This document shows, in pieces, positions 14,037-23,761 of a stretch of DNA of 30,054 bases; the stretch's first letter is position 1, and each line of letters starts with the position of its first letter. Source of the DNA: UBA4719 sp038249115 (GTDB lineage: Bacteria > Actinomycetota > Actinomycetes > Actinomycetales > Dermatophilaceae); assembly GCA_038249115.1 (NCBI GenBank), contig JBBRWQ010000033.1, positions 1 through 30,054 of the forward strand. The letters run 5' to 3'. The notes below the pieces were generated by a model that did not search any database, was not told where the DNA came from, and saw nothing but the letters and a program-made list of their open reading frames with translations. A program made the position numbers and the translations under genes.

Positions 14037-15485
14037 TCAGATGAGATCCTCGTATGTTGGCGCCACCCGGTTCCTCGAGTCACCGATGTGGTGAACGCGG
14101 AGCGCGTTGGTCGTGCCCTTGATGCCAGGAGGCGATCCCGCGACGATGACCACAGTGTCGCCCTCGACGCAGCGACCATCCCCGAGGAGAGACTCATCCA
14201 CCTGCATGGCCATCTGGTCGGTGTGCTTGGTCCGCGGCACGAGGTAGGTCTCGATACCCCAGGTGAGAGACAGCTGCGAACGCGTGGCCTGCAAGGGGGT
14301 GAACGCCAGCATGGGCAGCTTGGAGCGGATCCTGGAAAGCCGCCGTGCCGAGTCCCCGGACTGCGTGAACGTGACGAGGTACTTGGCCCCCAGGAGCTCG
14401 CCGATATCTGCCGCGGCCGCCGTCACGGCTCCGCCGGTCGTGTGAGGGCGAGTGCCAAGCGCCGGAACGCGCTCAAGGCCGTGTTCTTCCACGCTCTCGA
14501 TGATCCGCGCCATCGTGGTCACCGCTTCGATCGGCCATTTGCCCACGCTCGTCTCACCGGACAACATGATGGCGTCGGCGCCGTCCAGAACGGCGTTGGC
14601 GCAGTCGCTGGCCTCAGCCCGGGTGGGGCGCGAGTTCTCGATCATCGACTCGAGCACCTGCGTGGCGACGATCACCGGCTTGGCCTTCCTCCGGGCCATC
14701 TCGATGGCACGTTTCTGGACCAGCGGGACCTCCTCGAAAGGCAGCTCGACACCGAGGTCACCACGAGCCACCATCACGCCGTCGAACGCGTTGATGATCT
14801 CCTCGAGGTGCTCCACCGCCTGCGGCTTCTCGATCTTGGCGATCACGGGCAGGCGCACACCCTCTTCGTCCATGATCTCGTGGACTCGGGTGATGTCTGT
14901 GGCGTCGCGCACGAACGACAGGGCCACCATGTCCGCGCCCAGCCGTAGGGCCCAGCGAAGATCCGCCTCATCCTTGTCCGACATGGCCGGCACGCTGACC
15001 GAGACACCGGGCAGGTTGATGCCCTTGTGGTTGGACACGAAACCGCCCTCAACCACCTCGGTGATGACGTCGGTGTCAGTGACCTCAACGGCCCTGAGTG
15101 CCACCTTGCCGTCGTCGATCAGCAACCGGTCGCCGGGCCTCACGTCACCCGGGAGCCCCAGGTAGGTCGTCGAGACGCGTTCCTCGTCACCGAGGATGTC
15201 CTCGATGGTGATGGTGAACCGGGCACCGTTGACCAGTCTGACCGGGCCGTCGGCGAACAGGCCGGTCCGGATCTTGGGGCCCTGCAGGTCGACCAGCACG
15301 CCCACGGCCCTGCCTGACTCGTTGCTGGCCGCGCGCACCTCGGCGTAGACCGCTTCGTGGTCGGCGTAGGTGCCGTGCGAGAGATTGAGCCTGGCGACGT
15401 CCATGCCCGCAGCGACCAGCGCTCGCAGCTCTTTCGGTGATGATGATGCAGGGCCAAGGGTGCAGACGATCTTTGCGCGGCGCAT
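14037..15485 (-). CDS. pyk: Pyruvate kinase
   Basis: The 482-residue enzyme transfers phosphate from phosphoenolpyruvate to ADP in the last step of glycolysis. It begins MRRAKIVCTLGPASSS with the substrate-binding RLNLSHG nearby. The catalytic block reads IAKIEKPQAVEHLEEII, then DGVMVARGDLGVELPFEEVP, and VIVATQVLESMI completes the active-site barrel; LSGETSVGKWPIEAV follows. The C-terminal allosteric domain is present. Length is normal. It lies 88 bases beyond gltD on the same strand; no hairpin is obvious in the gap and the ribosome site is weak. Confidence 0.97.
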   Translation of the reverse strand: MRRAKIVCTLGPASSSPKELRALVAAGMDVARLNLSHGTYADHEAVYAEVRAASNESGRAVGVLVDLQGPKIRTGLFADGPVRLVNGARFTITIEDILGDEERVSTTYLGLPGDVRPGDRLLIDDGKVALRAVEVTDTDVITEVVEGGFVSNHKGINLPGVSVSVPAMSDKDEADLRWALRLGADMVALSFVRDATDITRVHEIMDEEGVRLPVIAKIEKPQAVEHLEEIINAFDGVMVARGDLGVELPFEEVPLVQKRAIEMARRKAKPVIVATQVLESMIENSRPTRAEASDCANAVLDGADAIMLSGETSVGKWPIEAVTTMARIIESVEEHGLERVPALGTRPHTTGGAVTAAAADIGELLGAKYLVTFTQSGDSARRLSRIRSKLPMLAFTPLQATRSQLSLTWGIETYLVPRTKHTDQMAMQVDESLLGDGRCVEGDTVVIVAGSPPGIKGTTNALRVHHIGDSRNRVAPTYEDLI

Positions 15486-15573
15486 GGGGGCAATTCTAAG
15501 GGCTGGACAGAGACCGAAAGAACCAGGTCACGCGCCGAGGCGAGCTTGCTCTTCGTCGACTTTGGGTCCTGTC

Positions 15574-17043
15574 TCAGACCGTGAGCGGTCGGTCTGTGGG
15601 GTTTATCGGACGGGGCAGCGCAGAGGTCCCCGTCGTGAGATAGGCATCCACGCCGGCTGCCGCCGACCGGCCTTCGGCGATGGCCCAGACGATCAGGGAC
15701 TGACCTCGGCCGGCGTCCCCTGCGACAAAGACACCCGGCACCGATGACATGAAACTCTTGTCCCGCTTGATGTTCGAGCGTTCGTCCAGCTCCACGCCGA
15801 GCTGTTCGACCACGCCATTGGTCTGCGGTCCGAGAAAGCCCATGGCGAGCAGGACAAGCTGAGCGGGGATCTCGCGCTCGGTGCCCTCGACCTCGGTGAC
15901 GCCAGGCGCGCCATTGCCACCAAGCTCGACCTCGACCAGTCGAAGCGCCCGGACTGCGCCGAGATCGTCGCCGAGGATCTGTTTGGTGCTCACCGAGTAG
16001 CTGCGCTCGCCACCCTCTTCGTGAGCCGCCGCAATTCGGAAGATCGTGGGGTATGTCGGCCACGGCTGGTTCGGGAGGCGGTCCTCACCCGGGCGGGGCA
16101 TGATCTCCAGTGATGTGACGGACCTGGCGCCCTGGCGGAGCGCGGTGCCGATGCAGTCCGCGCCTGTGTCCCCCCCGCCGATGACGATGACGTCCTTGCC
16201 CGTGGCGACAACCTGGTTCTCGACTTCTTCACCGAGCGCGACCCGGTTGGCGGGCGGCAGGAACTCCATGGCCTGAATGACGCCGCGCAGCTCACGCCCG
16301 GGGACGGGTAGGTCACGAGGGACGGTAGCCCCGATCGCCAGCACGACGGCGTCATAGCGCTGGCGCAGCTGCCTGCCGGTCAGGTCGCCTCCGACATCGA
16401 CACCGGTTCGGAATCGCGTGCCTTCTGCTTCCATCTGCGCCAGGCGACGGTCCAGGACGAACTTCTCCAGCTTGAACTCGGGGATGCCGTATCGCAGCAG
16501 GCCGCCGGGCTGGTCGGCACGCTCGAAAACGGCAACTGTATGCCCCGCCCTAGTCAGCTGCTGCGCGGCAGCCAGGCCTGCCGGGCCGGACCCGACAACC
16601 GCAACCGTCTTGCCGCTGAGCCGGTCCGGCGCCTGCGGCGTGACCCCGCCAGCCTCAAAGGCGCGGTCGATCGTCGTGACCTCGACCTGCTTGATGGTCA
16701 CGGCCGGCTGGTTGATGCCGAGCACACACGCGGTTTCGCACGGCGCCGGGCACAACCGGCCGGTGAACTCGGGGAAGTTGTTCGTGGCGTGCAGCCGTTC
16801 GATGGCCTCGCGCCAGTTGCCCTTCCACGCCAGGTCATTCCACTCGGGGATGAGGTTTCCGAGGGGGCACCCGTGGTGGCAGAACGGAATACCGCAGTCC
16901 ATGCAGCGCCCGGCCTGCCTCTGCAGCTGGCCGACCTCCTGCTGTTCGTAGACCTCACGCCAGTCCATGAGACGGACCGACACGGGGCGGCGCTTGGGAA
17001 GCTCACGCTCACGAGTGGACAGGAAACCCTGAGGGTCAGCCAC
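15574..17043 (-). CDS. gltD: Glutamate synthase small subunit (NADPH)
   Basis: GTG 17043 gives 489 residues and overlaps the gltB end by 8 bases; longer frames reaching into gltB are rejected. The N-terminus carries the two cysteine clusters for [4Fe-4S] centres (CMDCGIPFCHHGCPLGN and CPAPCETACVLG). The FAD loop is VVGSGPAGLAAAQQL and the NADPH loop IGGGDTGADCIGTALRQGA; the end has GVFVAGDAGRGQSLIVWAIAEGR. The subunit takes electrons from NADPH and passes them to GltB, which makes glutamate from glutamine and 2-oxoglutarate in ammonium assimilation. Confidence 0.96.
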   Translation of the reverse strand: MADPQGFLSTRERELPKRRPVSVRLMDWREVYEQQEVGQLQRQAGRCMDCGIPFCHHGCPLGNLIPEWNDLAWKGNWREAIERLHATNNFPEFTGRLCPAPCETACVLGINQPAVTIKQVEVTTIDRAFEAGGVTPQAPDRLSGKTVAVVGSGPAGLAAAQQLTRAGHTVAVFERADQPGGLLRYGIPEFKLEKFVLDRRLAQMEAEGTRFRTGVDVGGDLTGRQLRQRYDAVVLAIGATVPRDLPVPGRELRGVIQAMEFLPPANRVALGEEVENQVVATGKDVIVIGGGDTGADCIGTALRQGARSVTSLEIMPRPGEDRLPNQPWPTYPTIFRIAAAHEEGGERSYSVSTKQILGDDLGAVRALRLVEVELGGNGAPGVTEVEGTEREIPAQLVLLAMGFLGPQTNGVVEQLGVELDERSNIKRDKSFMSSVPGVFVAGDAGRGQSLIVWAIAEGRSAAAGVDAYLTTGTSALPRPINPTDRPLTV

Positions 17044-20000
17044 GGGAAGCCTCCATGATCCGCTCCCACACCTGGGGGCCGTTGAGGTCGAGTCCCTCGG
17101 ACTCTGCTGTTGCCCGGACGTCCAGAACCCGCTGGTAGTCGCGTGGCAGGACCAGAGTGAAACGGCTCTTGTCGTCGTCCCAGCCGGTGAGCAGCCTTCC
17201 GGCGACGGCGGACTCGGTCCACTCGCGATGCCGGGCCAGGAGATCGTGCACGACCTCCACATCGCTGTCGCGCAGCGGCATGAGGTCGACGAGATCACGG
17301 TTGACGTGCTCCTCGCGCAGGTCCAGGACATAGGCCACACCACCGGACATGCCGGCTGCGAAGTTACGGCCAGTCGGCCCGAGGACCAACACGGTGCCAC
17401 CAGTCATGTACTCGCATCCGTGGTCACCCACCCCTTCGACGACGGTGGTGGCTCCGGAGTTGCGCACGCAGAACCGCTCACCCACCTGACCGCGCAGGAA
17501 GACCTCACCACTCGTGGCTCCGTAGGCGATCACGTTGCCGGCGATGACGTTGTGCTCGGCCGGCAGCGAGGCGGATCGGTCCGGACGAACCACCACCCGG
17601 CCCCCCGAGAGTCCTTTGGCGACGAAGTCGTTGGCGTCGCCAAAGAGTCGCAGCGTGATGCCGGCCGGAAGGAAGGCTCCCAGCGACTGACCCGCTGAGC
17701 CGGACAAAGAGATGTCGATCGTGCTGTCGGGAAGACCGTGAGGGTAGGCCTTGGTCACCTCGTGGCCGAGCATGGTGCCGACGGTGCGGTGGACGTTGCG
17801 AATGGGGAGCTCGATGCGCACAGCCGTCTTGTCCCGCAGGGCGTCCTGACTCATCTCGATCAGCGTGTGGTCGAGCGCCTTCTCCAGCCGGTGGTCCTGA
17901 GCAACGGTGTGGCGGCGCGGCGCGCCGTCCAGCGGCGTGATCTCGGTCAGGATCGGTGTGAGATCCAGCCCGCTGGCCTTCCAGTGCTGGACCGCTGCCA
18001 GGGTGTCCAGCGCCGACGCCTCGCCGATGGCCTCGTCGATCGACCGGAAGCCGAGGGCAGCCAGGTGCTCGCGAACCTCTTCGGCTATGTACTCGAAGAA
18101 CGTCTCGACGAACTCGGGCTTGCCAGAGAACCGCGACCGCAGCTCGGGGTTCTGGGTCGCGATGCCCACGGGGCAGGTGTCGAGGTGACACGCGCGCATC
18201 ATGACGCAGCCGCTGACCACCAGCGGAGCGGTGGCAAAGCCGAACTCCTCGGCACCGAGCAAGGCTGCGATCACGACATCACGACCGGTCTTGAGCTGAC
18301 CATCGACCTGAACCACAATCCGGTCACGCAAACCGTTGAGCACCAACGTCTGCTGGGTCTCGGCAAGCCCCAGCTCCCACGGCGCACCAGCGTGTTTCAG
18401 CGAGGTCAGCGGCGAGGCGCCGGTCCCACCGTCGTGCCCTGAGATGAGGACGACATCTGCGTGAGCCTTGCTGACGCCCGCAGCGACCGTCCCCACGCCG
18501 ACCTCGGCCACGAGCTTGACGTGGATGCGCGCCTCGGGATTGGCGTTCTTGAGGTCATGGATCAGCTGAGACAGGTCCTCGATGGAGTAGATGTCGTGGT
18601 GCGGTGGAGGCGAGATCAGCCCGACTCCCGGAGTTGAGTGGCGGGTCTTGGCCACCCACGGGTAGACCTTGTGACCGGGCAGCTGCCCGCCCTCGCCGGG
18701 CTTGGCGCCCTGGGCCATCTTGATCTGGATGTCGCTGGCCTGGGTGAGATAGAGCGAGGTCACCCCGAAACGGCCGGAGGCCACCTGCTTGATCGCCGAG
18801 CGTCGCACAGGGTCGAGCAGACGATCCTCGTCCTCACCGCCCTCACCCGTATTCGACCGGCCACCAAGGTGATTCATCGCCACAGCCATCGTCTCGTGAG
18901 CCTCTTGACTGATGGACCCATAGCTCATTGCACCCGTGCTGAAGCGGGCCACGATGGCGCCGACCGACTCGACCTCGTCAAGGGGCACCGGCGGGTGATT
19001 CTGCGCGAACTGGAACAGGCCGCGCAACGTCATCAGCCGCTCGGACTGCTCGTCGACGCGCGCGGTGTACTGCTTGAAGACGTCGTAACGACGAGCTCGC
19101 GTGGCGTGCTGGAGACGGAAGACCGTCTCAGGGTCGAACAGGTGGGGCTCACCCTCACGACGCCATTGGTACTCCCCCCCCACGTCCAGCCTGCGGTGTG
19201 GCAGGCGCACGCCGTCCAGGGGGAATGCGGTGGCATGACGCGCCGCCACCTCCTGGGCGACGACGTCGAGGCCGATGCCACCGAGCTGGGAGATCGTTCC
19301 GGTGAAATAGGAGTCGACCAGGTCCTGGGAGAGGCCAATCGCCTCGAAGACCTGGGCGCCGCGATAGGACGCCACGGTCGAGATGCCCATCTTGGACATG
19401 ACCTTCAGCACACCCTTGCCGAGCGCCTTGATCAGGTTCCGGACCGCCTGCTCGGCACTGACCCCCGTGATGGCACCCGATCGAATCAGGTCCTCCACCG
19501 ATTCCATCGCCAGGTAGGGGTTCACGGCCGCGGCTCCGAAGCCGATGAGAAGCGCAACGTGATGCACCTCCCTGACATCTCCAGCCTCGACCAGCAGCCC
19601 GACCCGGGTGCGGGTCTTCTCCCTGATCAGGTGGTGGTGCACGGCCGAGGTGAGCAACAGTGACGGGATCGGTGCGAGGTCGCGGCCTGAGTCACGATCT
19701 GAGAGCACGACAAAGTGAGCACCGTTGACGATGGCCGCCGAGACCTCACTGAAGATCTCCTCAAGGCGCGCCTTCATTGCGACGCCTCCTCCGGACACGT
19801 CATACAGGCCCCGGACCACGTGGGTGGCATAGCCGGGGAGATCGCCGTCGGCGTTGATGTGGACGATCTTGGCCAGCTCGTCGTTGTCGAGCACAGGAAA
19901 GGGCAGGACCACCTGGCGGACGTGGGCAGGGCTGACCGAAAGAGCGTTGCCCTCCGGGCCGATCACGGTCCCCAGAGAGGTGACGAGCTCCTCGCGGATA

Positions 20001-21595
20001 GCGTCGAGCGGCGGGTTGGTCACCTGGGCAAAGAGCTGGCTGAAGTAGTCGAAGATCAGTCGTGGGCGGCTGGACAACACGGCGATCGGGCTGTCGGTGC
20101 CCATCGAACCCAAGGCCTCTCCCCCGGTCTTTGCCATGGGAGACACCAGGATCCGGAGCTCTTCCTGCGTGTAACCGAACGTCTGCTGGCGGCGCGCGAC
20201 TGAAGCGGCGGTATACAGAATGTGCTCGCGATCGGGCAGATCCTCAAGCTTGATCAGACCGGCGTGCAGCCAGTCCTCGTAGGGGTTCTCGGCGGCCAGC
20301 GACGACTTGACCTCGTCGTCGCTGACGATGCGGCCATGCTCGGTGTCGACGAGGAACATACGGCCTGGCTGCAACCGGCCTTTTCGAACGACTCGACCGG
20401 GCTCGAGGTCAAGGACGCCCGTCTCCGAAGCCAGGATCACCAGGCCGTCGTCGGTGACCCAGTAGCGACCGGGCCGCAAGCCGTTGCGGTCCAGCACCGC
20501 CCCGATGATGTTGCCGTCGGTGAACGTGATGCAGGCAGGCCCGTCCCACGGCTCCATGAAACTGGCGTGGAACTCATAGAAAGCCTTGCGGGCGGGGTCC
20601 ATCTCCTGGTGGTTCTCCCACGCCTCGGGGATCATCATCAGGACCGCGTGCGGCAGCGACCGACCGCTCAGGTGCAACAGCTCCAGGACCTCGTCGAACG
20701 ACGCAGAGTCGGAGGCGCCGTTGCTGCAGATCGGGAAGAGGCGTTCAAGGTCGCCCGGGATCACCTCACTGGCAAGCTGGCTCTCGCGTGCCCGCATCCA
20801 GTTGCGATTGCCTTTAAGGGTGTTGATCTCGCCGTTGTGGGCGATCAGCCGGTAGGGGTGGGCCAGCGGCCACGAGGGGAAGGTGTTTGTCGAGAAGCGC
20901 GAGTGGACCAGGGCCAGCTCGGTGGTGAAGCGGCCGTCCGACAAGTCGGGGAAGAACAGCTCGAGCTGACCAGTGGTGAGCATGCCCTTGTAGACCATGG
21001 TGCGCGCTGAGAGTGACGGGAAGTAGACCTCAGACTCGTGCTCGGCCCGTTTGCGCAGACAGTAGGCCAGACGTTCAAGGCCCATGCCCACCACACGGCC
21101 AGCAGACGCGGTCACGAACAGCTGGCGGAAGAACGGCATACAGGCACGGGCTGCATCCCCGACGAGCTCGACGACGATCGGCACATCACGCCACCCGAGG
21201 ACCCTCAGCCCCTCCTCGGAGGCGATGGTGGCGATGGTCGCCTCGACGCTTGCACGCTCATCGCGATCTTTCGGCAGGAAGGCGATTCCCGCGGCATAGG
21301 CGCCCCTGGATGGCAGCTCGAAGTCCACGACCTCACGCAGGAAGGCGTCCGGGATCTGGGTGAGGATTCCGGCTCCGTCGCCCACCATCGGGTCGGCGCC
21401 GGTCGCGCCGCGGTGCTCAAGGTTGCGCAGTGCTGTCAATGCGTGGTCGACGATGTCGTGCCCTGCACTGCCGCGCATGGTCGCGACAAACGCGACCCCG
21501 CATGCGTCGTGCTCGAACTCGGGGCGGTACAACCCCTGGTTCGTCGGCTGGGCAGAAAAATGCGTAGATTCCACGTTCGACACCGTCCTCAACAT
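17036..21595 (-). CDS. gltB: Glutamate synthase large subunit
   Basis: About 1519 residues from ATG 21595; GTG 21583 and ATG 21631 are other in-frame starts and the choice is uncertain. The class II glutaminase domain starts at Cys32 (EHDACGVAF), which becomes the N-terminal nucleophile after removal of a short leader. The synthase barrel shows GEGGEDEDR, KPGEGGQLPGHKV and GHDGGTGASPLTS. The 3Fe-4S site is CVMMRACHLDTCPVGIATQ. The GXGXG helix domain (SGSAGQSLGAF) follows. The enzyme hydrolyses glutamine, channels ammonia and makes glutamate. It is complete and coupled to gltD. Confidence 0.95.
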   Translation of the reverse strand: MLRTVSNVESTHFSAQPTNQGLYRPEFEHDACGVAFVATMRGSAGHDIVDHALTALRNLEHRGATGADPMVGDGAGILTQIPDAFLREVVDFELPSRGAYAAGIAFLPKDRDERASVEATIATIASEEGLRVLGWRDVPIVVELVGDAARACMPFFRQLFVTASAGRVVGMGLERLAYCLRKRAEHESEVYFPSLSARTMVYKGMLTTGQLELFFPDLSDGRFTTELALVHSRFSTNTFPSWPLAHPYRLIAHNGEINTLKGNRNWMRARESQLASEVIPGDLERLFPICSNGASDSASFDEVLELLHLSGRSLPHAVLMMIPEAWENHQEMDPARKAFYEFHASFMEPWDGPACITFTDGNIIGAVLDRNGLRPGRYWVTDDGLVILASETGVLDLEPGRVVRKGRLQPGRMFLVDTEHGRIVSDDEVKSSLAAENPYEDWLHAGLIKLEDLPDREHILYTAASVARRQQTFGYTQEELRILVSPMAKTGGEALGSMGTDSPIAVLSSRPRLIFDYFSQLFAQVTNPPLDAIREELVTSLGTVIGPEGNALSVSPAHVRQVVLPFPVLDNDELAKIVHINADGDLPGYATHVVRGLYDVSGGGVAMKARLEEIFSEVSAAIVNGAHFVVLSDRDSGRDLAPIPSLLLTSAVHHHLIREKTRTRVGLLVEAGDVREVHHVALLIGFGAAAVNPYLAMESVEDLIRSGAITGVSAEQAVRNLIKALGKGVLKVMSKMGISTVASYRGAQVFEAIGLSQDLVDSYFTGTISQLGGIGLDVVAQEVAARHATAFPLDGVRLPHRRLDVGGEYQWRREGEPHLFDPETVFRLQHATRARRYDVFKQYTARVDEQSERLMTLRGLFQFAQNHPPVPLDEVESVGAIVARFSTGAMSYGSISQEAHETMAVAMNHLGGRSNTGEGGEDEDRLLDPVRRSAIKQVASGRFGVTSLYLTQASDIQIKMAQGAKPGEGGQLPGHKVYPWVAKTRHSTPGVGLISPPPHHDIYSIEDLSQLIHDLKNANPEARIHVKLVAEVGVGTVAAGVSKAHADVVLISGHDGGTGASPLTSLKHAGAPWELGLAETQQTLVLNGLRDRIVVQVDGQLKTGRDVVIAALLGAEEFGFATAPLVVSGCVMMRACHLDTCPVGIATQNPELRSRFSGKPEFVETFFEYIAEEVREHLAALGFRSIDEAIGEASALDTLAAVQHWKASGLDLTPILTEITPLDGAPRRHTVAQDHRLEKALDHTLIEMSQDALRDKTAVRIELPIRNVHRTVGTMLGHEVTKAYPHGLPDSTIDISLSGSAGQSLGAFLPAGITLRLFGDANDFVAKGLSGGRVVVRPDRSASLPAEHNVIAGNVIAYGATSGEVFLRGQVGERFCVRNSGATTVVEGVGDHGCEYMTGGTVLVLGPTGRNFAAGMSGGVAYVLDLREEHVNRDLVDLMPLRDSDVEVVHDLLARHREWTESAVAGRLLTGWDDDKSRFTLVLPRDYQRVLDVRATAESEGLDLNGPQVWERIMEASRG

Positions 21596-21690
21596 CTCGA
21601 GAAGTACCTCGGGAACCCCCATGGACGGCATTGGCCAACGAGGTCATCGGAGAATACCGGAAAGCCCGCAATCCGGACAGGTGTGGGCTC

Positions 21691-22539
21691 TCAGTCCGGA
21701 TGCTGAGAATGGTCAACAGCCTGGCGGCGGGTCCCCAGGCGCCAATAGGCGAACGCCGCACCGGCGAACACGATCAGCGACGTCCAGACGTTGAGCCGAA
21801 CGCCGAAGACGTGGTTGGCCTCGTCGGTGCGCAACGTCTCGATGAAGCCCCTGCCAAAGGTGTACAGCAGCACGTACAGGGCGAAGATCTGGCCTTTGGC
21901 AAGGGTGAACCGACGGTCCACCAGCACCAGGGCCAGGGCGACCAGCAGGCTCCACAAGGACTCGTAGAGGAAGGTCGGCTGGAAGGTGCCAAGGATGTTC
22001 GTCGTCCCGCCCGGACACGTGATCGCGCGCCCCGCGCCCTGGTCCCAGCAATGGATCTCGAGGCCCCAGGGCAGGTCGGTCCGGGCGCCGTACAGCTCGT
22101 TGTTGAAGTAGTTGCCCCAGCGCCCGATCGCCTGGGCGAGAATGACCCCGGGGGCCGCGGCATCGGCATAGTCCAGGAAGCGAACCCCGTTGCGACGACA
22201 ACCAATCCAGGCACCAACGGCACCGAGCGCCACCGCCCCCCAGATGCCCAGGCCGCCTTCCCATATCTTGAACGCGTTGAGCGGATGGCCCCCTTCACCG
22301 AAGTAAGCCTGAGGGCTGGAGATCACGTGGTACAGCCGGCCGCCGACGATCCCGATGGGGACCACCCACATTGCCACATCCAGCGCCTGCCCCGGCTTGC
22401 CCCCGCGGTCTTCGAGGCGTTTCTGGGTGATCCAGACGGCAAGGACGATGCCGGCGAGGATGCACATGGCATAGGCCCGGATAGGGAAGAATCCGATGTA
22501 CCAGACCCCCTGGTCCGGGCTCGGGATGGACGAGATCAC
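21691..22539 (-). CDS. lgt: Prolipoprotein diacylglyceryl transferase
   Basis: The 282-residue membrane enzyme adds diacylglycerol to the lipobox cysteine of prelipoproteins. GTG 22539 overlaps the DsbA-like stop (GTGA), which fixes the start; longer frames are rejected. About seven membrane helices are visible. Signatures are GGRLYHVI, KIWEGGLGIWGA and GRWGNYFNNELYG. The last residues (RRQAVDHSQHPD) are a cytoplasmic tail. Its place directly after an extracytoplasmic thiol protein suggests an envelope-maturation group inside the trp cluster. Confidence 0.95.
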   Translation of the reverse strand: MISSIPSPDQGVWYIGFFPIRAYAMCILAGIVLAVWITQKRLEDRGGKPGQALDVAMWVVPIGIVGGRLYHVISSPQAYFGEGGHPLNAFKIWEGGLGIWGAVALGAVGAWIGCRRNGVRFLDYADAAAPGVILAQAIGRWGNYFNNELYGARTDLPWGLEIHCWDQGAGRAITCPGGTTNILGTFQPTFLYESLWSLLVALALVLVDRRFTLAKGQIFALYVLLYTFGRGFIETLRTDEANHVFGVRLNVWTSLIVFAGAAFAYWRLGTRRQAVDHSQHPD

Positions 22540-23270
22540 TTCGTGGCGGCCTTGATCTGAGCTATCAGAGTCTCCGGCGTCGACAGCGACTTGGTGATGT
22601 CCTTGCCGTTGAGCTTCAGGGTCGGGGTGCCGAAGACGCCTTCCTTCTCGGCGGCCGTCTGCACATCCTTGACGTACTGCACGTACTGACTCGTGGACGT
22701 GCACGTCTGCCACGTCGTCAGCGCTGGGCCGGTGATGCCTGCGGTCGTGGCGAACTCGGTGAGCTGGGCGTCTGTGTATCCGTCGCCCTCCTTGACCGGC
22801 TGTGCGGCGAACACTGCTGCGTGATACTCCAGGAACTTGCCCGCGTCGGACGCGCAGGCCACCGCGTTGGCGGACCGGGTGGAGGAGTCGTTCTTGAGGT
22901 TGGTGTCCAGGAAGGACAAGGTGTGCACGACGAGCTTGACCTGGCCGGCGTCGGCCATCGATGTGAGCGTCGCCCCGAACGCCTTCTCGAACTGCCCACA
23001 GACCGGGCACTGGAAGTCCTCGAAGACGTCCACTGTCGGCGCGCCGGTCTTGGCGGGTGTCGTGTTGGCAACGATGCCAGCACCGTCGCTTGTGAGCGCA
23101 CCCTTGGGCAGAGCTGAGCCCCCGCCGTCCGGCGTGCTGCCGCCTCCGATCACGATCGCTGCCACCACTGCCACGATGACCAAGACGCTGATGACGGCGC
23201 CGATCACGACCGGGTTGAGGCCTTTCTTAGGCCCGGCTGCAGCGAGCTTCTTGGTGGCGTCTGGACGCAT
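22536..23270 (-). CDS. Membrane-anchored DsbA-like thioredoxin-fold protein
   Basis: ATG 23270 has AAGGAG nine bases upstream and gives 244 residues. One transmembrane helix spans about residues 18-41, followed by a Gly/Ser spacer and an extracytoplasmic thioredoxin-like domain. The redox motif is Cys88-Pro-Val-Cys91 (FEDFQCPVCGQF) and the cis-proline loop is GVFGTPTL near the end. Two more cysteines (ACASD, QTCTS) may form a second disulfide. Proteins of this kind oxidise or isomerise disulfides of secreted proteins. The MauE/DoxX membrane protein encoded just upstream is a plausible redox partner. Confidence 0.9.
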   Translation of the reverse strand: MRPDATKKLAAAGPKKGLNPVVIGAVISVLVIVAVVAAIVIGGGSTPDGGGSALPKGALTSDGAGIVANTTPAKTGAPTVDVFEDFQCPVCGQFEKAFGATLTSMADAGQVKLVVHTLSFLDTNLKNDSSTRSANAVACASDAGKFLEYHAAVFAAQPVKEGDGYTDAQLTEFATTAGITGPALTTWQTCTSTSQYVQYVKDVQTAAEKEGVFGTPTLKLNGKDITKSLSTPETLIAQIKAATK

Positions 23271-23283
23271 CTGGTTGATCTCC

Positions 23284-23757
23284 TTATCCGAACAAACGGT
23301 GGTCAAGGCTGTATGCCGAACGGGGACGCACAACCAGCCACACAGCACAGACGGCGAGCCCTGTGTCGCGAAGCAGGTCCAGCAAGTATTGCGTCTGAGC
23401 GGCGTCGATGGTTCCCCCACCCCCGAAACAGCCACAGTCAATACTTAGTCCGCGGGCCCATGCCGAGCTGATCCCGATCATGAACGCCAGCATCAGCAGA
23501 CCGCCCACCGCGGCCGACGCTCGCGTGAGAAGGCCTGTCACCAGAAGCAGGCCGACCACGATCTCGACCACGGGCAAGGCGTAGCCCACGTAACCCGCGA
23601 AGTCGTAGGGGAGGATCTGAAAGGCGCGAACCGCCAGTGCAGAGGCAGCCGGGGAGGTGACCTTGAGCGCCCCGGCCACGATGAGGACGACACCGAGGGT
23701 CAGCCGGGCCAGCAAACCGATGAGGTCTACGCTCCTTTCTCCTCCTGGAAGATGCAT
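23284..23757 (-). CDS. MauE/DoxX-family redox-associated membrane protein
   Basis: From ATG 23757 the frame gives 157 residues with four membrane helices and the loop motif SIDCGCFGGGG, where the CxC is typical of MauE-like proteins that are linked with periplasmic thiol exchange. A strong purine-rich stretch (AGGAGGAGAAAGGAG) lies inside the first codons, so a start further in is possible, but no ATG or GTG stands at the right distance; GTA is there instead. The trpA stop is only four bases upstream. It probably works with the DsbA-like protein encoded 13 bases downstream. Confidence 0.82.
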   Translation of the reverse strand: MHLPGGERSVDLIGLLARLTLGVVLIVAGALKVTSPAASALAVRAFQILPYDFAGYVGYALPVVEIVVGLLLVTGLLTRASAAVGGLLMLAFMIGISSAWARGLSIDCGCFGGGGTIDAAQTQYLLDLLRDTGLAVCAVWLVVRPRSAYSLDHRLFG

Positions 23758-23761
23758 GTGC

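Noticed and set aside
17044..17400. N-terminal extension of gltD into gltB
   Set aside because: It is a shadow of the gltB C-terminal coding region; the family starts near GTG 17043.
18638..19663. Plus-strand frame of 341 codons inside gltB
   Set aside because: Antisense shadow of a highly conserved enzyme.
22540..23010. N-terminal extension of lgt into the DsbA-like gene
   Set aside because: It overlaps a confident gene in another frame; GTG 22539 matches the family start.
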